This document shows positions 1 to 7,240 of a stretch of 32,508 nt of DNA, piece by piece. Positions within the stretch are counted from its first letter, which is position 1; each line of letters starts with the position of its first letter. The notes below the pieces were generated by a model that made no database searches, was not told the DNA's origin, and was given only the letters and a program-made list of their open reading frames with translations. Made by a program: the position numbers and the translations under genes. Origin of the DNA: Candidatus Margulisiibacteriota bacterium (GTDB lineage Bacteria; Margulisbacteria; WOR-1; JAKLHX01; JBAZKV01); NCBI GenBank assembly GCA_041650635.1, contig JBAZKV010000019.1, forward strand, positions 1 to 32,508, read 5' to 3'.

Positions 1-1
1 C

Positions 2-934
2 AACATTCTTGTCGGGAAGCTCTTTGACGGGCAGATCGATTATTTGCAGTCCTTTGGGGTTCTTTCCACAGGTGTATATGTGGAACTGGCAATGGTCCTG
101 CCGTATGTGTTCTCCTTTTATCTTGTCCTGGGGCTTCTGGAGGATTCCGGCTATCTGCCAAGGCTTGCAGTAATGCTGGACAATTTGATGCACAAAGTTG
201 GGCTGCACGGTTTTGCCATTGTCCCTACCCTGCTTGCCTTTGGCTGCAATGTCCCGGGGATCCTTGCCACTAGAGTGCTGGACAGTAAAAGAGAAAGGTT
301 CATAGCCTCGACCCTCATTTCCATAGGCATCCCCTGCGCCGCGCTGCAGGCAATGATAATAGGGGTGCTGGGCTCCTACGGGGCCTGGCCCATAGTGATC
401 GTATACCTTTTTTTGTTTTTGTCGTGGGTAATACTTGGGACCCTTCTGAACCGCCTTGTAAAAGGGTTCAGTCCGGAACTTCTGCTCGAGATCCCGCCCT
501 ATCGTATGCCTCCGCTAAGGATGTTCTATCTCAAAATAAAATGGCGCATTAAACAATTCCTTTGGGAAGCCGCTCCTATAGTGCTTGCGGGCGTTTTTGC
601 GGTCAACATAATGTACTCTCTCGGGCTGTTCGATATTGTCGCCTCTGCCGCCGCTCCGCTGGTAACAGGCCTGTGGGGACTGCCAAAAGAAGCGGTGTCT
701 TCTATCGCCATCGGGTTCCTGCGTAAAGATGTGGCGGTCGGAATGCTGGCACCGCTCGGACTTACTGTCAAACAGTTGATAATATCGTGCGTGGTGCTTT
801 CCATGTTCTTTCCCTGCATAGCGACATTCACGGTCCTTCTAAAGGAACTGGGCTTTAAGGCAATGATCGCTTCAACAGCCATAATGGTGATCACCTCAGT
901 TGCAGCCGGAACGCTGCTGAATATGATCCTGTAA
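2..934 (+). CDS. feoB: Ferrous iron transport protein B, C-terminal part (gene runs off the left edge)
   Basis: This is the membrane half of FeoB, the inner-membrane Fe(II) transporter. The frame is open from base 2, so the N-terminal G-domain lies outside the window. Visible family marks are the GLLEDSGYLPR stretch of the first gate region, HGFAIVPTLLAFGCNVPG (the conserved Gly-Cys-Asn-Val-Pro motif of the permease) and several hydrophobic helices at the C-terminus, ending in a typical short tail. About 310 residues are present out of roughly 650-700 usual for the family. The DtxR-type regulator begins 10 bp downstream, which fits a metal-responsive feo operon. The family call is firm; only completeness is unknown. 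Confidence 0.95.
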   Translation, partial: NILVGKLFDGQIDYLQSFGVLSTGVYVELAMVLPYVFSFYLVLGLLEDSGYLPRLAVMLDNLMHKVGLHGFAIVPTLLAFGCNVPGILATRVLDSKRERFIASTLISIGIPCAALQAMIIGVLGSYGAWPIVIVYLFLFLSWVILGTLLNRLVKGFSPELLLEIPPYRMPPLRMFYLKIKWRIKQFLWEAAPIVLAGVFAVNIMYSLGLFDIVASAAAPLVTGLWGLPKEAVSSIAIGFLRKDVAVGMLAPLGLTVKQLIISCVVLSMFFPCIATFTVLLKELGFKAMIASTAIMVITSVAAGTLLNMIL

Positions 935-944
935 AGAGAATACC

Positions 945-1316
945 ATGGGACTTTCTTCCAGCATGGAGAACTATCTTGAGACCATCTATCTGGTTGAGAA
1001 GGAGCACGGACATGCCCACATTAAGGACATTGCACAAGCGATAAAGATAAGCATGCCTTCGGTTAACCAGGCGCTCAAAAAGCTCAAGAAAGCAAAACTC
1101 CTTGACTCCAAGCGCTACGGTCCGGTCCACTTGACTGAAAAGGGAAGATCGGTGGCAGAAAAGATCTTTCAGCGCCATAAGATTATCAGCGATTTTCTTT
1201 GCCTGGTGCTGGGAGCCGACAGAAGGACCGCCGAAGAAGATGCCTGCAGGATAGAGCACATATTAAGCCTCTCAACCTTTGAAAAGCTTCAGTCCTTTAT
1301 GGCCACAAAGACCTGA
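945..1316 (+). CDS. DtxR/MntR-family metal-dependent transcriptional regulator (short form)
   Basis: This 123-residue protein has the DtxR-family winged helix (ENYLETIYLVEKEHG, then IKDIAQAIKISMPSVNQALKKL) followed by the start of the metal-binding dimerisation region (LTEKGRSVAEKIFQRHKII and a Cys-x-x-Glu-His pair near residues 102-106). It lacks the C-terminal SH3-like domain of full DtxR/IdeR, so it has MntR-like or shorter length. The ATG lies 10 bp after the feoB stop. By family, it would bind DNA when loaded with Fe(II) or Mn(II) and repress feo. That target is inferred from position. No operator could be seen because the feo promoter is outside the window. Confidence 0.88.
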   Translation: MGLSSSMENYLETIYLVEKEHGHAHIKDIAQAIKISMPSVNQALKKLKKAKLLDSKRYGPVHLTEKGRSVAEKIFQRHKIISDFLCLVLGADRRTAEEDACRIEHILSLSTFEKLQSFMATKT

Positions 1317-1342
1317 CCCTGCCATTTTTGGGAATTTCCACC

Positions 1343-1360
1343 GCCTGCCGGCTGGCAGGC
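1343..1360. repeat. GC-rich inverted repeat between the DtxR gene and the next promoter
   Basis: Perfect 7-bp arms GCCTGCC / GGCAGGC flank a 4-nt loop, followed by a partial extra copy of the arm (AGG). No T-run follows, so it is not a classic intrinsic terminator, although it may slow readthrough from the feo operon. Similar CTGCC/GGCAG palindromes are common dispersed intergenic elements in many genomes. Assignment to such a family is recollection, not a comparison made here. Confidence 0.55.
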
Positions 1361-1382
1361 AGGTATTTCAACTGCATTTCGA

Positions 1383-1412
1383 TTGTATTTCCTTTTTTAA
1401 ATCTATTATAAT
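1383..1412 (+). promoter_or_regulatory. Sigma-70-type promoter for the radical SAM gene, predicted leaderless
   Basis: TTGTAT at 1383-1388, an 18-bp spacer and a perfect TATAAT at 1407-1412. The ATG at 1419 starts only 6 nt after the -10 box, about where transcription should begin. There is no Shine-Dalgarno sequence. The same TATAAT-N6-ATG layout recurs at ruvC and gltX. Confidence 0.65.
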
Positions 1413-1418
1413 TGTCTT

Positions 1419-2033
1419 ATGCCTGCTTTCACTTATGAACTCAACGGCTCGCTCTATCTAAATCTGACCAACCGGTGCAGCAATTCCTGCACTTTCTGCA
1501 TCAAATACAAGAGCAGGTCTTTTGAGGGCAGGCACGACCTTTGGCTGACACGCGAACCTCAGGCAGAAGAAGTGCTGAAAGAGGTCGGGAACCCCGCAAG
1601 ATACCGGCAGATAGTATTCTGCGGTTACGGAGAACCTCTTATAAGGCTTGAAACGGTAAAAAAAATAGCAGGAGAACTAAAAAAAAGCGGAGCCTACATA
1701 AGGATAGACACCGACGGTCAGGCAAACCTTTTCCACGGCAGGAACATTATTCCCGAACTGGCCGGGCTCATAAACGAGCTTAACATAAGCCTCAACGCCC
1801 AGGACAGCGGGACCTACGAAAAACTCTGCCGTTCTGTCTGGGGGGAAAAAGGGTACCAGGCCATCCTTGACTTTGCGAAAAAAGCAAAAGAGGCTTCTCC
1901 TGCCATCCCAAAAGTGGTACTGTCCTTGGTTGACCTTCCATCTGTCAACAAAGAAAAGTGCGCACAAATAGCAGAAAGCCTTGGAGTAGAGCTGAGGGTC
2001 CGTCCCTATTACGAGGAAACTTATGTTGCCTGA
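1419..2033 (+). CDS. Radical SAM protein, TatD-associated type
   Basis: This 204-residue protein opens with a radical SAM core: LTNRCSNSCTFCIK carries the Cys-x3-Cys-x2-Cys triad for the 4Fe-4S cluster, followed by FCGYGEPLIR (the GGE-like SAM-binding strand) and LNAQDSGTYEKL. The short length and RSFEGRHDLWL just after the cluster match the small family usually found linked or fused to TatD-like hydrolases. No tatD gene is visible here. The reaction is unknown. The start at 1419 is set by the TATAAT box 6 nt upstream. The 3' end overlaps the flavoprotein gene by 11 bp, so the two are translationally coupled and head a five-gene block with lipA and pdxA. Confidence 0.85.
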   Translation: MPAFTYELNGSLYLNLTNRCSNSCTFCIKYKSRSFEGRHDLWLTREPQAEEVLKEVGNPARYRQIVFCGYGEPLIRLETVKKIAGELKKSGAYIRIDTDGQANLFHGRNIIPELAGLINELNISLNAQDSGTYEKLCRSVWGEKGYQAILDFAKKAKEASPAIPKVVLSLVDLPSVNKEKCAQIAESLGVELRVRPYYEETYVA

Positions 2034-3291
2034 ATATGATCTGATAGTGATAGGCTCGGGGCCGGGGGGCAATAACGCGGCCTGGACCGCCGCCAGCCTT
2101 GGAAAAAAGGTCCTGATAGTGGAAAAGGATGAGGTCGGCGGCATCTGCCTTAACCGGGGCTGCATGCCGACAAAGTCCCTCGTTGCAAGCGCGCAGTTAT
2201 TTTCCAACACAAAAAGGGCCGGAGAATTCGGAATTAAGATAGAAAACCCGTCTTTTGAATGGAAAGACATCATAGAGAGGAAGAACAGGATCGTCCATAA
2301 ATTGCGCAAGGGATTGGAATTTTCGTTCAAGAAACTGGGCATCGAGGTTGTTAAAGGCACGGGCACGATCACCCAACCCGGCACCGTATCGATCGTAGGG
2401 ACAATTCATGAATCGCCCATAATTGCAAAATCCCCCGCCATCATCATATCCACCGGCTCCGAAAATAAACATTTGCCGGGTTTGGAAAATGCCATCACCA
2501 GCGATGAAGCATTGAACCTTACGGAACTGCCAAAAAGCATGACAATGATCGGGTCCGGTGCGATCGGAATTGAATTTGCCTGCATATTCAACGCCTTTGG
2601 AGTTGATGTTACGGTCATAGAAATGATGCCGCAAATCCTGCCCGGCATGGATGAGGAGATCTCAAAACTTTTGGAACAGATACTCAAAAGAAAAGGCATA
2701 AAAATACAAACGAACACCCGTGCCGGAACGGTCCCCGGTCTACGGTCTACGGTTCCCGTTTTTTCCGCCATCGGCCGCACCTTCAAAAGGATAGAAGTAA
2801 ATGAGCGGCTGCAGACCAAAGACAAAGGAGTTTACGCCGTTGGAGATGTAACGGGAGTATCCGCGTACGCTCATTCCGCCGCAATGCAGGGGATCGTTGC
2901 CGCCAAAAATATCTGCGGGATGGATGCGGTTATGGATTATTCTGCTATCCCCGCCTGCGTGTTCTCCAGCCCGGAGGTCGCAACAGTTGGGCTTTCGCAG
3001 AAGCAGGCAAAAGAGAGCGGGTTGGACGCAAAAGTATCCAGGATCGATCTGGCGGCTGTGGGCAAATACGCAACTATTTCGGAGCGTGAAGGCTTTGTAA
3101 AGCTTGTGGCCGAAAGGTCTTCGGGCAGGCTCCTGGGCTGTCAGATGATAGGACATGGGGCTACCGACCTTATTGCGGAAGCAACTCTGGCTATCAAAAA
3201 TGGCCTTTCCGCCAAAGACCTTGTTGACACGGTCCACGCCCACCCCACCCTGCCGGAGGCTATCTGGGAAGCTGCGGGAGGCTTGCTGTAA
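2023..3291 (+). CDS. lpdA: Dihydrolipoamide dehydrogenase-like flavoprotein (E3), internally shortened
   Basis: This is a class I pyridine nucleotide-disulfide oxidoreductase. It shows the FAD-binding GSGPGGNNAAWTAASLGKKV, the redox-active GGICLNRGCMPTKS, the NAD-binding GSGAIGIEFACIF, the second FAD motif GVYAVGDVTG, and the dimer-interface active site HAHPTLPEAI. By family it reoxidises lipoyl groups of 2-oxoacid dehydrogenase or glycine-cleavage complexes. The lipA gene 3 bp downstream supports that role. At 422 residues it is about 40 short of the usual ~460. The gap is around residues 230-260, where the central NAD-domain strands are replaced by a peptide encoded by a tandem repeat (2736-2752). 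Activity may be altered. The ATG at 2023 lies inside the preceding gene's end. Confidence 0.88.
   Translation: MLPEYDLIVIGSGPGGNNAAWTAASLGKKVLIVEKDEVGGICLNRGCMPTKSLVASAQLFSNTKRAGEFGIKIENPSFEWKDIIERKNRIVHKLRKGLEFSFKKLGIEVVKGTGTITQPGTVSIVGTIHESPIIAKSPAIIISTGSENKHLPGLENAITSDEALNLTELPKSMTMIGSGAIGIEFACIFNAFGVDVTVIEMMPQILPGMDEEISKLLEQILKRKGIKIQTNTRAGTVPGLRSTVPVFSAIGRTFKRIEVNERLQTKDKGVYAVGDVTGVSAYAHSAAMQGIVAAKNICGMDAVMDYSAIPACVFSSPEVATVGLSQKQAKESGLDAKVSRIDLAAVGKYATISEREGFVKLVAERSSGRLLGCQMIGHGATDLIAEATLAIKNGLSAKDLVDTVHAHPTLPEAIWEAAGGLL
2736..2752. repeat. Tandem heptamer (CGGTCTA)x2+CGG inside lpdA
   Basis: Two exact 7-bp units plus 3 nt, flanked by GGAAC (2725-2729) and GTTCC (2752-2756). It encodes part of a peptide with no counterpart in the dihydrolipoamide dehydrogenase family and lies where the protein has lost normal sequence. 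The two-units-plus-three architecture is the same as the repeat in lipA at 3527-3543. Confidence 0.75.
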
Positions 3292-3294
3292 AAC

Positions 3295-4185
3295 ATGCAA
3301 CAACTTCCGGAGTGGCTCATCAAACGCGTTCCCAAAGCAAGCAACATGAGAAAAGTGCGTGAGCTTATCGGTGATGACAGTATTCATACTGTCTGCGAGT
3401 CTGCTTCCTGCCCAAACATCGGCGAGTGCTTTTCAAAAAACACTGCGACCTTTATGATACTCGGAGATACATGTACCAGAGCATGTAAGTTCTGCGGTGT
3501 AGAAAAACTGTCTTCTGCCACCTACCCCCTATACCCTATACCCTTGACCCGGCTCGACTCCGCTCGCCGCAAGCTTGACCCTAATGAACCTAATAAGGTA
3601 GCGCTGGCCTCAAAAAAGCTCGGGTCCCAGTATATTGTAATAACCTCGGTAACCAGGGACGACCTGCCGGATCAGGGAGCCGGTCAGTTCATTCTTACAG
3701 TGCAGGAGATAAGAAAGCTGTTACCGGAAGCGCAGATAGAATTGCTGGTGCCTGATTTTTGGGCAGATAAAGATATCATCGCTAAAATTGTTCATATTAA
3801 GCCAAATATTTTCGCCCACAATATTGAAATGGTGCCGTCTTTATATGGCAAATTAAGGCCGAGTTCCGACTATTTCAGATCACTAGATGTGCTAAGGACA
3901 GCCAGAGAGCTTGACGGCTCACTTTACACTAAGAGCGGTTTTATGCTAGGATTAGGGGAAAAGAAGGACGAAGTTATCGGCTTGATGAAGGACCTTAGGT
4001 CGGTTGACTGCAATATCCTTACAATAGGCCAATATCTTCAGCCCTCCAAGGCTCAGACAGAGGTCCGCGAGTATATCCATCCCGATGTCTTTGCCGAGCA
4101 TAAGAAGACCGCTGAGGGACTAGGGTTTAAAAAAGTGATATCCGGGCCTTTTGTCAGGAGTTCTTACAGATTCAGCGAGGAATAA
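3295..4185 (+). CDS. lipA: Lipoyl synthase, with an inserted repeat-encoded segment
   Basis: Radical SAM enzyme that inserts two sulfurs into octanoyl groups on carrier proteins to make lipoate. Seen are the N-terminal auxiliary-cluster triad CESASCPNIGEC (Cys34, Cys39, Cys45), the radical SAM triad CTRACKFC (Cys60, Cys64, Cys67), TSVTRDDLPDQGA, and the C-terminal RSSY whose serine ligates the auxiliary cluster. Length is 296 residues, normal to slightly long. Residues of about 73-93 (encoded around 3511-3573) have no match in the family and come from a repeat, while the flanking VEK and LDPNEPNKVA fit. The ATG is 3 bp after the lpdA stop, with GGGAGG upstream. It is paired with lpdA, as expected for lipoate metabolism. 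Confidence 0.95.
   Translation: MQQLPEWLIKRVPKASNMRKVRELIGDDSIHTVCESASCPNIGECFSKNTATFMILGDTCTRACKFCGVEKLSSATYPLYPIPLTRLDSARRKLDPNEPNKVALASKKLGSQYIVITSVTRDDLPDQGAGQFILTVQEIRKLLPEAQIELLVPDFWADKDIIAKIVHIKPNIFAHNIEMVPSLYGKLRPSSDYFRSLDVLRTARELDGSLYTKSGFMLGLGEKKDEVIGLMKDLRSVDCNILTIGQYLQPSKAQTEVREYIHPDVFAEHKKTAEGLGFKKVISGPFVRSSYRFSEE
3527..3543. repeat. Tandem heptamer (CCCTATA)x2+CCC inside lipA
   Basis: Two exact 7-bp units plus CCC, immediately followed by a GC-rich stretch (3549-3573, core CTCGACTCCGCTCG) that also has no protein-family counterpart. Together they account for an in-frame insertion of about 20 residues just after the radical SAM cysteine motif. The architecture matches the heptamer pair in lpdA. 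Confidence 0.75.
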
Positions 4186-4192
4186 CCGGCAA

Positions 4193-5371
4193 ATGTTTGA
4201 AGAAGCACAAAGACTATCCAGCCTGCCCACTTATGTCTTTGACCTTGTCGACAAGCACAAGAGCGAAGAAAGGGCCAAAGGCAAGGACCTTATCGACCTG
4301 AGCATGGCCTCTCCCGACCTGCCCACCCCGCTCCAGGTGGTTGAAGCCATGAAAAAAGCGCTCGACGACGCCGCCACACACAGATATCCCAATTTTAACG
4401 GGCTCCAGGAATTCAGGGAAGCCGTGCGGGATTTTTGCCTAAGACAGTATGGCGTGCATGTTGACGCAGGTAAAGAAGTGATCCCTTTGATCGGCTCAAA
4501 AGAAGGGCTAGTGCACTTTGCCCTTGCCTTTGTAGACCCGGGAGACACCGTTCTGGTGCCTGTCCCCGCCTATCCTGCTCACTTCAGAGGCACCCTGATA
4601 GCCGGAGGCGCACCCATCGTGCTGCCCACCAGCGAAAAGACCGGGTATCTTCCTGACCTTTCCATAATTGACGAGGCCATAGCAAAAAAAGCGAAGATAC
4701 TTTTCCTTAGTTTTCCCACCAATCCAACGGGCGCGGTGGCTACCAAAGAGTTCTTTAAAGAAGCGGTTGAGTTCTGCAAAAAACACAACCTTATCCTTGT
4801 TCATGATTTTGCCTACGCCGAGATCTTTTATGACGGCAACAGGCCCATAAGCCTGATGACGATCCCCGGAGCCAAGGATGTGGCGCTGGAATTCCACACT
4901 TTTTCAAAAACTTTTTCTATGGCCGGCTGGAGGGCGGGTTTTGTAATAGGCAACCACGAACTGATCGAGAGCCTGCGCAAGATGAAGACCAATCTTGATT
5001 ACGGGCTGTTCATGGCAACCCAAAAGGCCTGCATTGCCGCGCTCAAGCTTCCGAAACCGTATTTTGAGGAACTGCGGCGCACATACCAGGAAAGGCGCGA
5101 TGCCCTTATCAGCGGCCTTCAGGAGCTTGGCTGGAAGATAGAAAAACCAAAAGCCTCAATGTATGTCTGGGCGCAGGTACCCAGGGGATATACCTCCTCC
5201 AACTTTGCGCTCGAGCTTCTGCAAAAGACGGGGATCGCGGTCTCTCCGGGGGTAGGTTTTGGCGATCTGGGCGAGGGCTATGTGAGATTTGCCCTGATCG
5301 ACTCGGTTGAAAGGATAAAAGAAGGCATAGAGCGCATGAGAAAGGCGGGCATAAGATACAACAATGTCTAA
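4193..5371 (+). CDS. Class I/II PLP-dependent aminotransferase (AlaC / LL-diaminopimelate aminotransferase-like)
   Basis: This 392-residue fold-type I aminotransferase is very like the AlaC (glutamate-pyruvate) and DapL group. It has LPTYVFDLVDKHK at the start, GSKEGLVHFALAFVDPGDTVLVP, FPTNPTGAV, VHDFAYAEIFYDG, and the PLP lysine in HTFSKTFSMAGWRAGF. SMYVWAQVP near the C-terminus is also typical. Alanine, aspartate or diaminopimelate could be the substrate; sequence alone does not decide. I chose the ATG at 4193, 7 nt after the lipA stop and preceded by GAGG, because the longer frame from 4151 would lie inside lipA. The end overlaps pdxA by 8 bp. Confidence 0.88.
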   Translation: MFEEAQRLSSLPTYVFDLVDKHKSEERAKGKDLIDLSMASPDLPTPLQVVEAMKKALDDAATHRYPNFNGLQEFREAVRDFCLRQYGVHVDAGKEVIPLIGSKEGLVHFALAFVDPGDTVLVPVPAYPAHFRGTLIAGGAPIVLPTSEKTGYLPDLSIIDEAIAKKAKILFLSFPTNPTGAVATKEFFKEAVEFCKKHNLILVHDFAYAEIFYDGNRPISLMTIPGAKDVALEFHTFSKTFSMAGWRAGFVIGNHELIESLRKMKTNLDYGLFMATQKACIAALKLPKPYFEELRRTYQERRDALISGLQELGWKIEKPKASMYVWAQVPRGYTSSNFALELLQKTGIAVSPGVGFGDLGEGYVRFALIDSVERIKEGIERMRKAGIRYNNV

Positions 5372-6374
5372 AGAAGTAAAGGACCCCAGGCCTCTTGTCG
5401 CGGTCACCATGGGAGATCCCGCGGGCATAGGTCCCGAGATCTGCATCAAGGCTCTCTCTCTGCTCGAAGTCCAGAGGATCTGCCGCTCGGTGGTTATCGG
5501 TGACCTTAAGGTAATAAAGAACGCCGCAAAATTCTCGAAGACCTCCCCTCTCATACTTAACCCGATCAAGCGCCTGGACGAGGGAAAATATCTGGGACAG
5601 TACCTCAATGTGCTGGATCTGGACAATGTCAACGCGTCCAAACTTAAAACGGGAAAGATAAGCGCGGAGGCCGGAAGGGCGGCGATCAAATATGTGGAAA
5701 AAGCCATAGATCTGGCCCTTGCCGAAAAGGTAGATGCCATTACCACAGCCCCGATAAACAAAGAGGCCGTTAACAAAGCCGGTTATTCTTTCAAAGGGCA
5801 CACGGAGCTCCTTGCAAAAAGGACCGGGGCCAAGCATTACGGCATGATGTTTTTGTCGGACTCTATCCGTGTCATGCTTGTCACGACCCACACCCCGCTT
5901 TGCCAGGTCGCAAAAGAGCTTGACAGGAAAAAGATCGTTGATGCCATAAAACTGACTGACAAAACCCTGGAAAAACTGCTCAAGAAAAAACCCCGGATAG
6001 CGGTGGCAGGCCTAAATCCTCACGCCGGAGAGAACGGCATCCTTGGGATAGAGGAAGAAAAACTCATCAAGCCGGCCGTTGAAGAAGCAAAAAAACTCGG
6101 CATCAATGTAAAAGGCCCAATGTCTCCGGATGCGGTCTTTTATCTTGCCAATGTCGGGATGTTTGATGCGGTGGTTGCCATGTACCACGACCAGGGCCTG
6201 ATACCTTTAAAACTGCTGTCCTTTAACAGGTCCGTCAATGTTACGGTGGGCCTTCCGATAATCAGGACCTCCGTTGACCACGGCACCGGTTTTGACATAG
6301 CCGGCAAGGGCTGGGCCGATCCCAGAAGCCTGGTCCAGGCCATCAAGGTCGCGGTAATGATGGCCCAAAAGTAG
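5364..6374 (+). CDS. pdxA: 4-hydroxythreonine-4-phosphate dehydrogenase
   Basis: PdxA oxidises 4-phosphohydroxy-L-threonine in the DXP-dependent route to pyridoxal phosphate. The 336 residues carry all family blocks: VTMGDPAGIGPEICIKAL at the N-terminus, TAPINKEAVNKAGYSFKGHTELLA, GLNPHAGENGILG, YHDQGLIPLKLLSF and VDHGTGFDIAGKGWADPRS. The three metal-binding histidines (in GHTE, NPHAG and YHDQG) are present. The start overlaps the aminotransferase by 8 bp. A PLP-synthesis gene directly after a PLP enzyme is a sensible pairing but may be incidental. Confidence 0.96.
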   Translation: MSKEVKDPRPLVAVTMGDPAGIGPEICIKALSLLEVQRICRSVVIGDLKVIKNAAKFSKTSPLILNPIKRLDEGKYLGQYLNVLDLDNVNASKLKTGKISAEAGRAAIKYVEKAIDLALAEKVDAITTAPINKEAVNKAGYSFKGHTELLAKRTGAKHYGMMFLSDSIRVMLVTTHTPLCQVAKELDRKKIVDAIKLTDKTLEKLLKKKPRIAVAGLNPHAGENGILGIEEEKLIKPAVEEAKKLGINVKGPMSPDAVFYLANVGMFDAVVAMYHDQGLIPLKLLSFNRSVNVTVGLPIIRTSVDHGTGFDIAGKGWADPRSLVQAIKVAVMMAQK

Positions 6375-6390
6375 GCTAAAGCATATTCTG

Positions 6391-6418
6391 GTAAGGGCAA
6401 ATAATTATTTGCCCCAAC
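6391..6418. repeat. 28-bp palindromic element upstream of rsmA
   Basis: The perfect 20-bp core GGGCAAATAATTATTTGCCC (6395-6414) sits in a 28-bp frame with GTA...AAC ends. It is between pdxA and rsmA, ending 3 bp before the rsmA ATG. Its ends and length match the two palindromes inside rsmA, while the middle is entirely different yet still self-complementary. It could also form a hairpin at the very start of the rsmA mRNA or at the end of the pdxA transcript. No T-run follows. Confidence 0.75.
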
Positions 6419-6421
6419 ATT

Positions 6422-7240
6422 ATGAAATCCACATCTCAACTCACCAAAGACCTCCTGACCAAACACAGTTTTCATCTCAAAAGAAGGCTCGGTCAAAATC
6501 TCTTAACCGACGAAGCCTGTCTAAACAGAATAATTGAAGCAGCCGATCTTTCTGAAGAAGATACTGTTATAGAAATTGGGACCGGCACCGGGATCCTCAC
6601 AAAGGAACTTGCTAAAACTGCCAAAAAAGTCATAACATTCGAGATCGACAAGCGAATCGTTGAGATAGCACGCGAATATTTGAAGGATTGTACCAATATT
6701 GAAATTATCAATGAGGATTTTTTAACCGTAGGCGCAGGTCGCAACCTGCGCCTAGCGGAAACGGTAAAATTTGTCGCCAACGTTCCCTATTACATCACGA
6801 CCCCGATCATAGAAAAAATCCTCTCAACCCCTTTCTCCTGCGCCGTGCTTACCGTCCAGCGCGAATTCGCCGAAAGGATGACGGCAAACCCCGGCACCAA
6901 AGAATATGGGAGTTTTACAATATTCGTGAATTACTATACGGAACCGGAGATCGTATCCTATATCCCGAGATCCGCGTTCCTGCCGCAGCCGACGGTGGGG
7001 TCGGCAATAATAAGGTTGGCTGCAAAACCCGTAGGGGCGCGTCGCGACGCGCCCCTGCATTTTTTTCCCGTCGTCCGCGCCGCCTTTAATCAGAGAAGAA
7101 AGACCCTGCGCAATGCTCTGATATCAAAGTTCGAATCAGAAGCGGTGGACAGGGCGCTCAAAAGTGCCGGAATAGATCCAAAGATAAGGGGAGAAAAGCT
7201 GTCTATTGCTGATTTTAAGCGCCTCGCCGGTGCTTTATGA
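6422..7240 (+). CDS. rsmA: 16S rRNA dimethyladenosine transferase (KsgA/RsmA) carrying two in-frame palindromic insertions
   Basis: It dimethylates two adjacent adenosines in the 3' hairpin of 16S rRNA during small-subunit maturation. Seen are RRLGQNLLTDEACL at the N-terminus, the SAM-binding EIGTGTGILTKELA, the acidic EIDKRI strand, the catalytic NVPYYITTPI and FNQRRKTLRNAL. Length is 272 residues, normal. Two 28-bp palindromes lie inside: one at codons 103-112 in the loop before the catalytic strand, one at codons 204-213 in the linker before the C-terminal helices. Both fall in variable regions, so the enzyme is probably active. No clear SD precedes the ATG. The 3' end overlaps the convergent phoU by 26 bp. 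Confidence 0.95.
   Translation: MKSTSQLTKDLLTKHSFHLKRRLGQNLLTDEACLNRIIEAADLSEEDTVIEIGTGTGILTKELAKTAKKVITFEIDKRIVEIAREYLKDCTNIEIINEDFLTVGAGRNLRLAETVKFVANVPYYITTPIIEKILSTPFSCAVLTVQREFAERMTANPGTKEYGSFTIFVNYYTEPEIVSYIPRSAFLPQPTVGSAIIRLAAKPVGARRDAPLHFFPVVRAAFNQRRKTLRNALISKFESEAVDRALKSAGIDPKIRGEKLSIADFKRLAGAL
6728..6755. repeat. 28-bp palindromic element inside rsmA (copy 1)
   Basis: Perfect 11-bp arms TAGGCGCAGGT (6729-6739) and ACCTGCGCCTA (6744-6754) around a CGCA loop, preceded by G to give the GTA start shared with the other copies. It begins exactly on codon 103 (GTA) and encodes a VGAGRNLRLA-like peptide in a loop that varies in length across the family. Confidence 0.8.
7031..7058. repeat. 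28-bp palindromic element inside rsmA (copy 2)
   Basis: A loopless 22-bp perfect palindrome (7034-7055; half-site GGGGCGCGTCG) extends to 28 bp with one mismatch, from GTA to TGC. It begins on codon 204, also GTA and in the same reading phase as copy 1, and encodes VGARRDAPLH. It is the most GC-rich and most perfect copy. Confidence 0.82.

Noticed and set aside
1279..1461. Small plus-strand open frame overlapping the end of the DtxR gene
   Set aside because: It crosses the palindrome and the radical SAM promoter, has no SD and encodes no recognisable protein.
3576..3598. CCCTAATGAACCTAATAA in lipA as a copy of the CTAAT repeat upstream of ruvC
   Set aside because: It encodes DPNEPNKV, which is the normal LipA sequence at this position, so the resemblance is probably chance.
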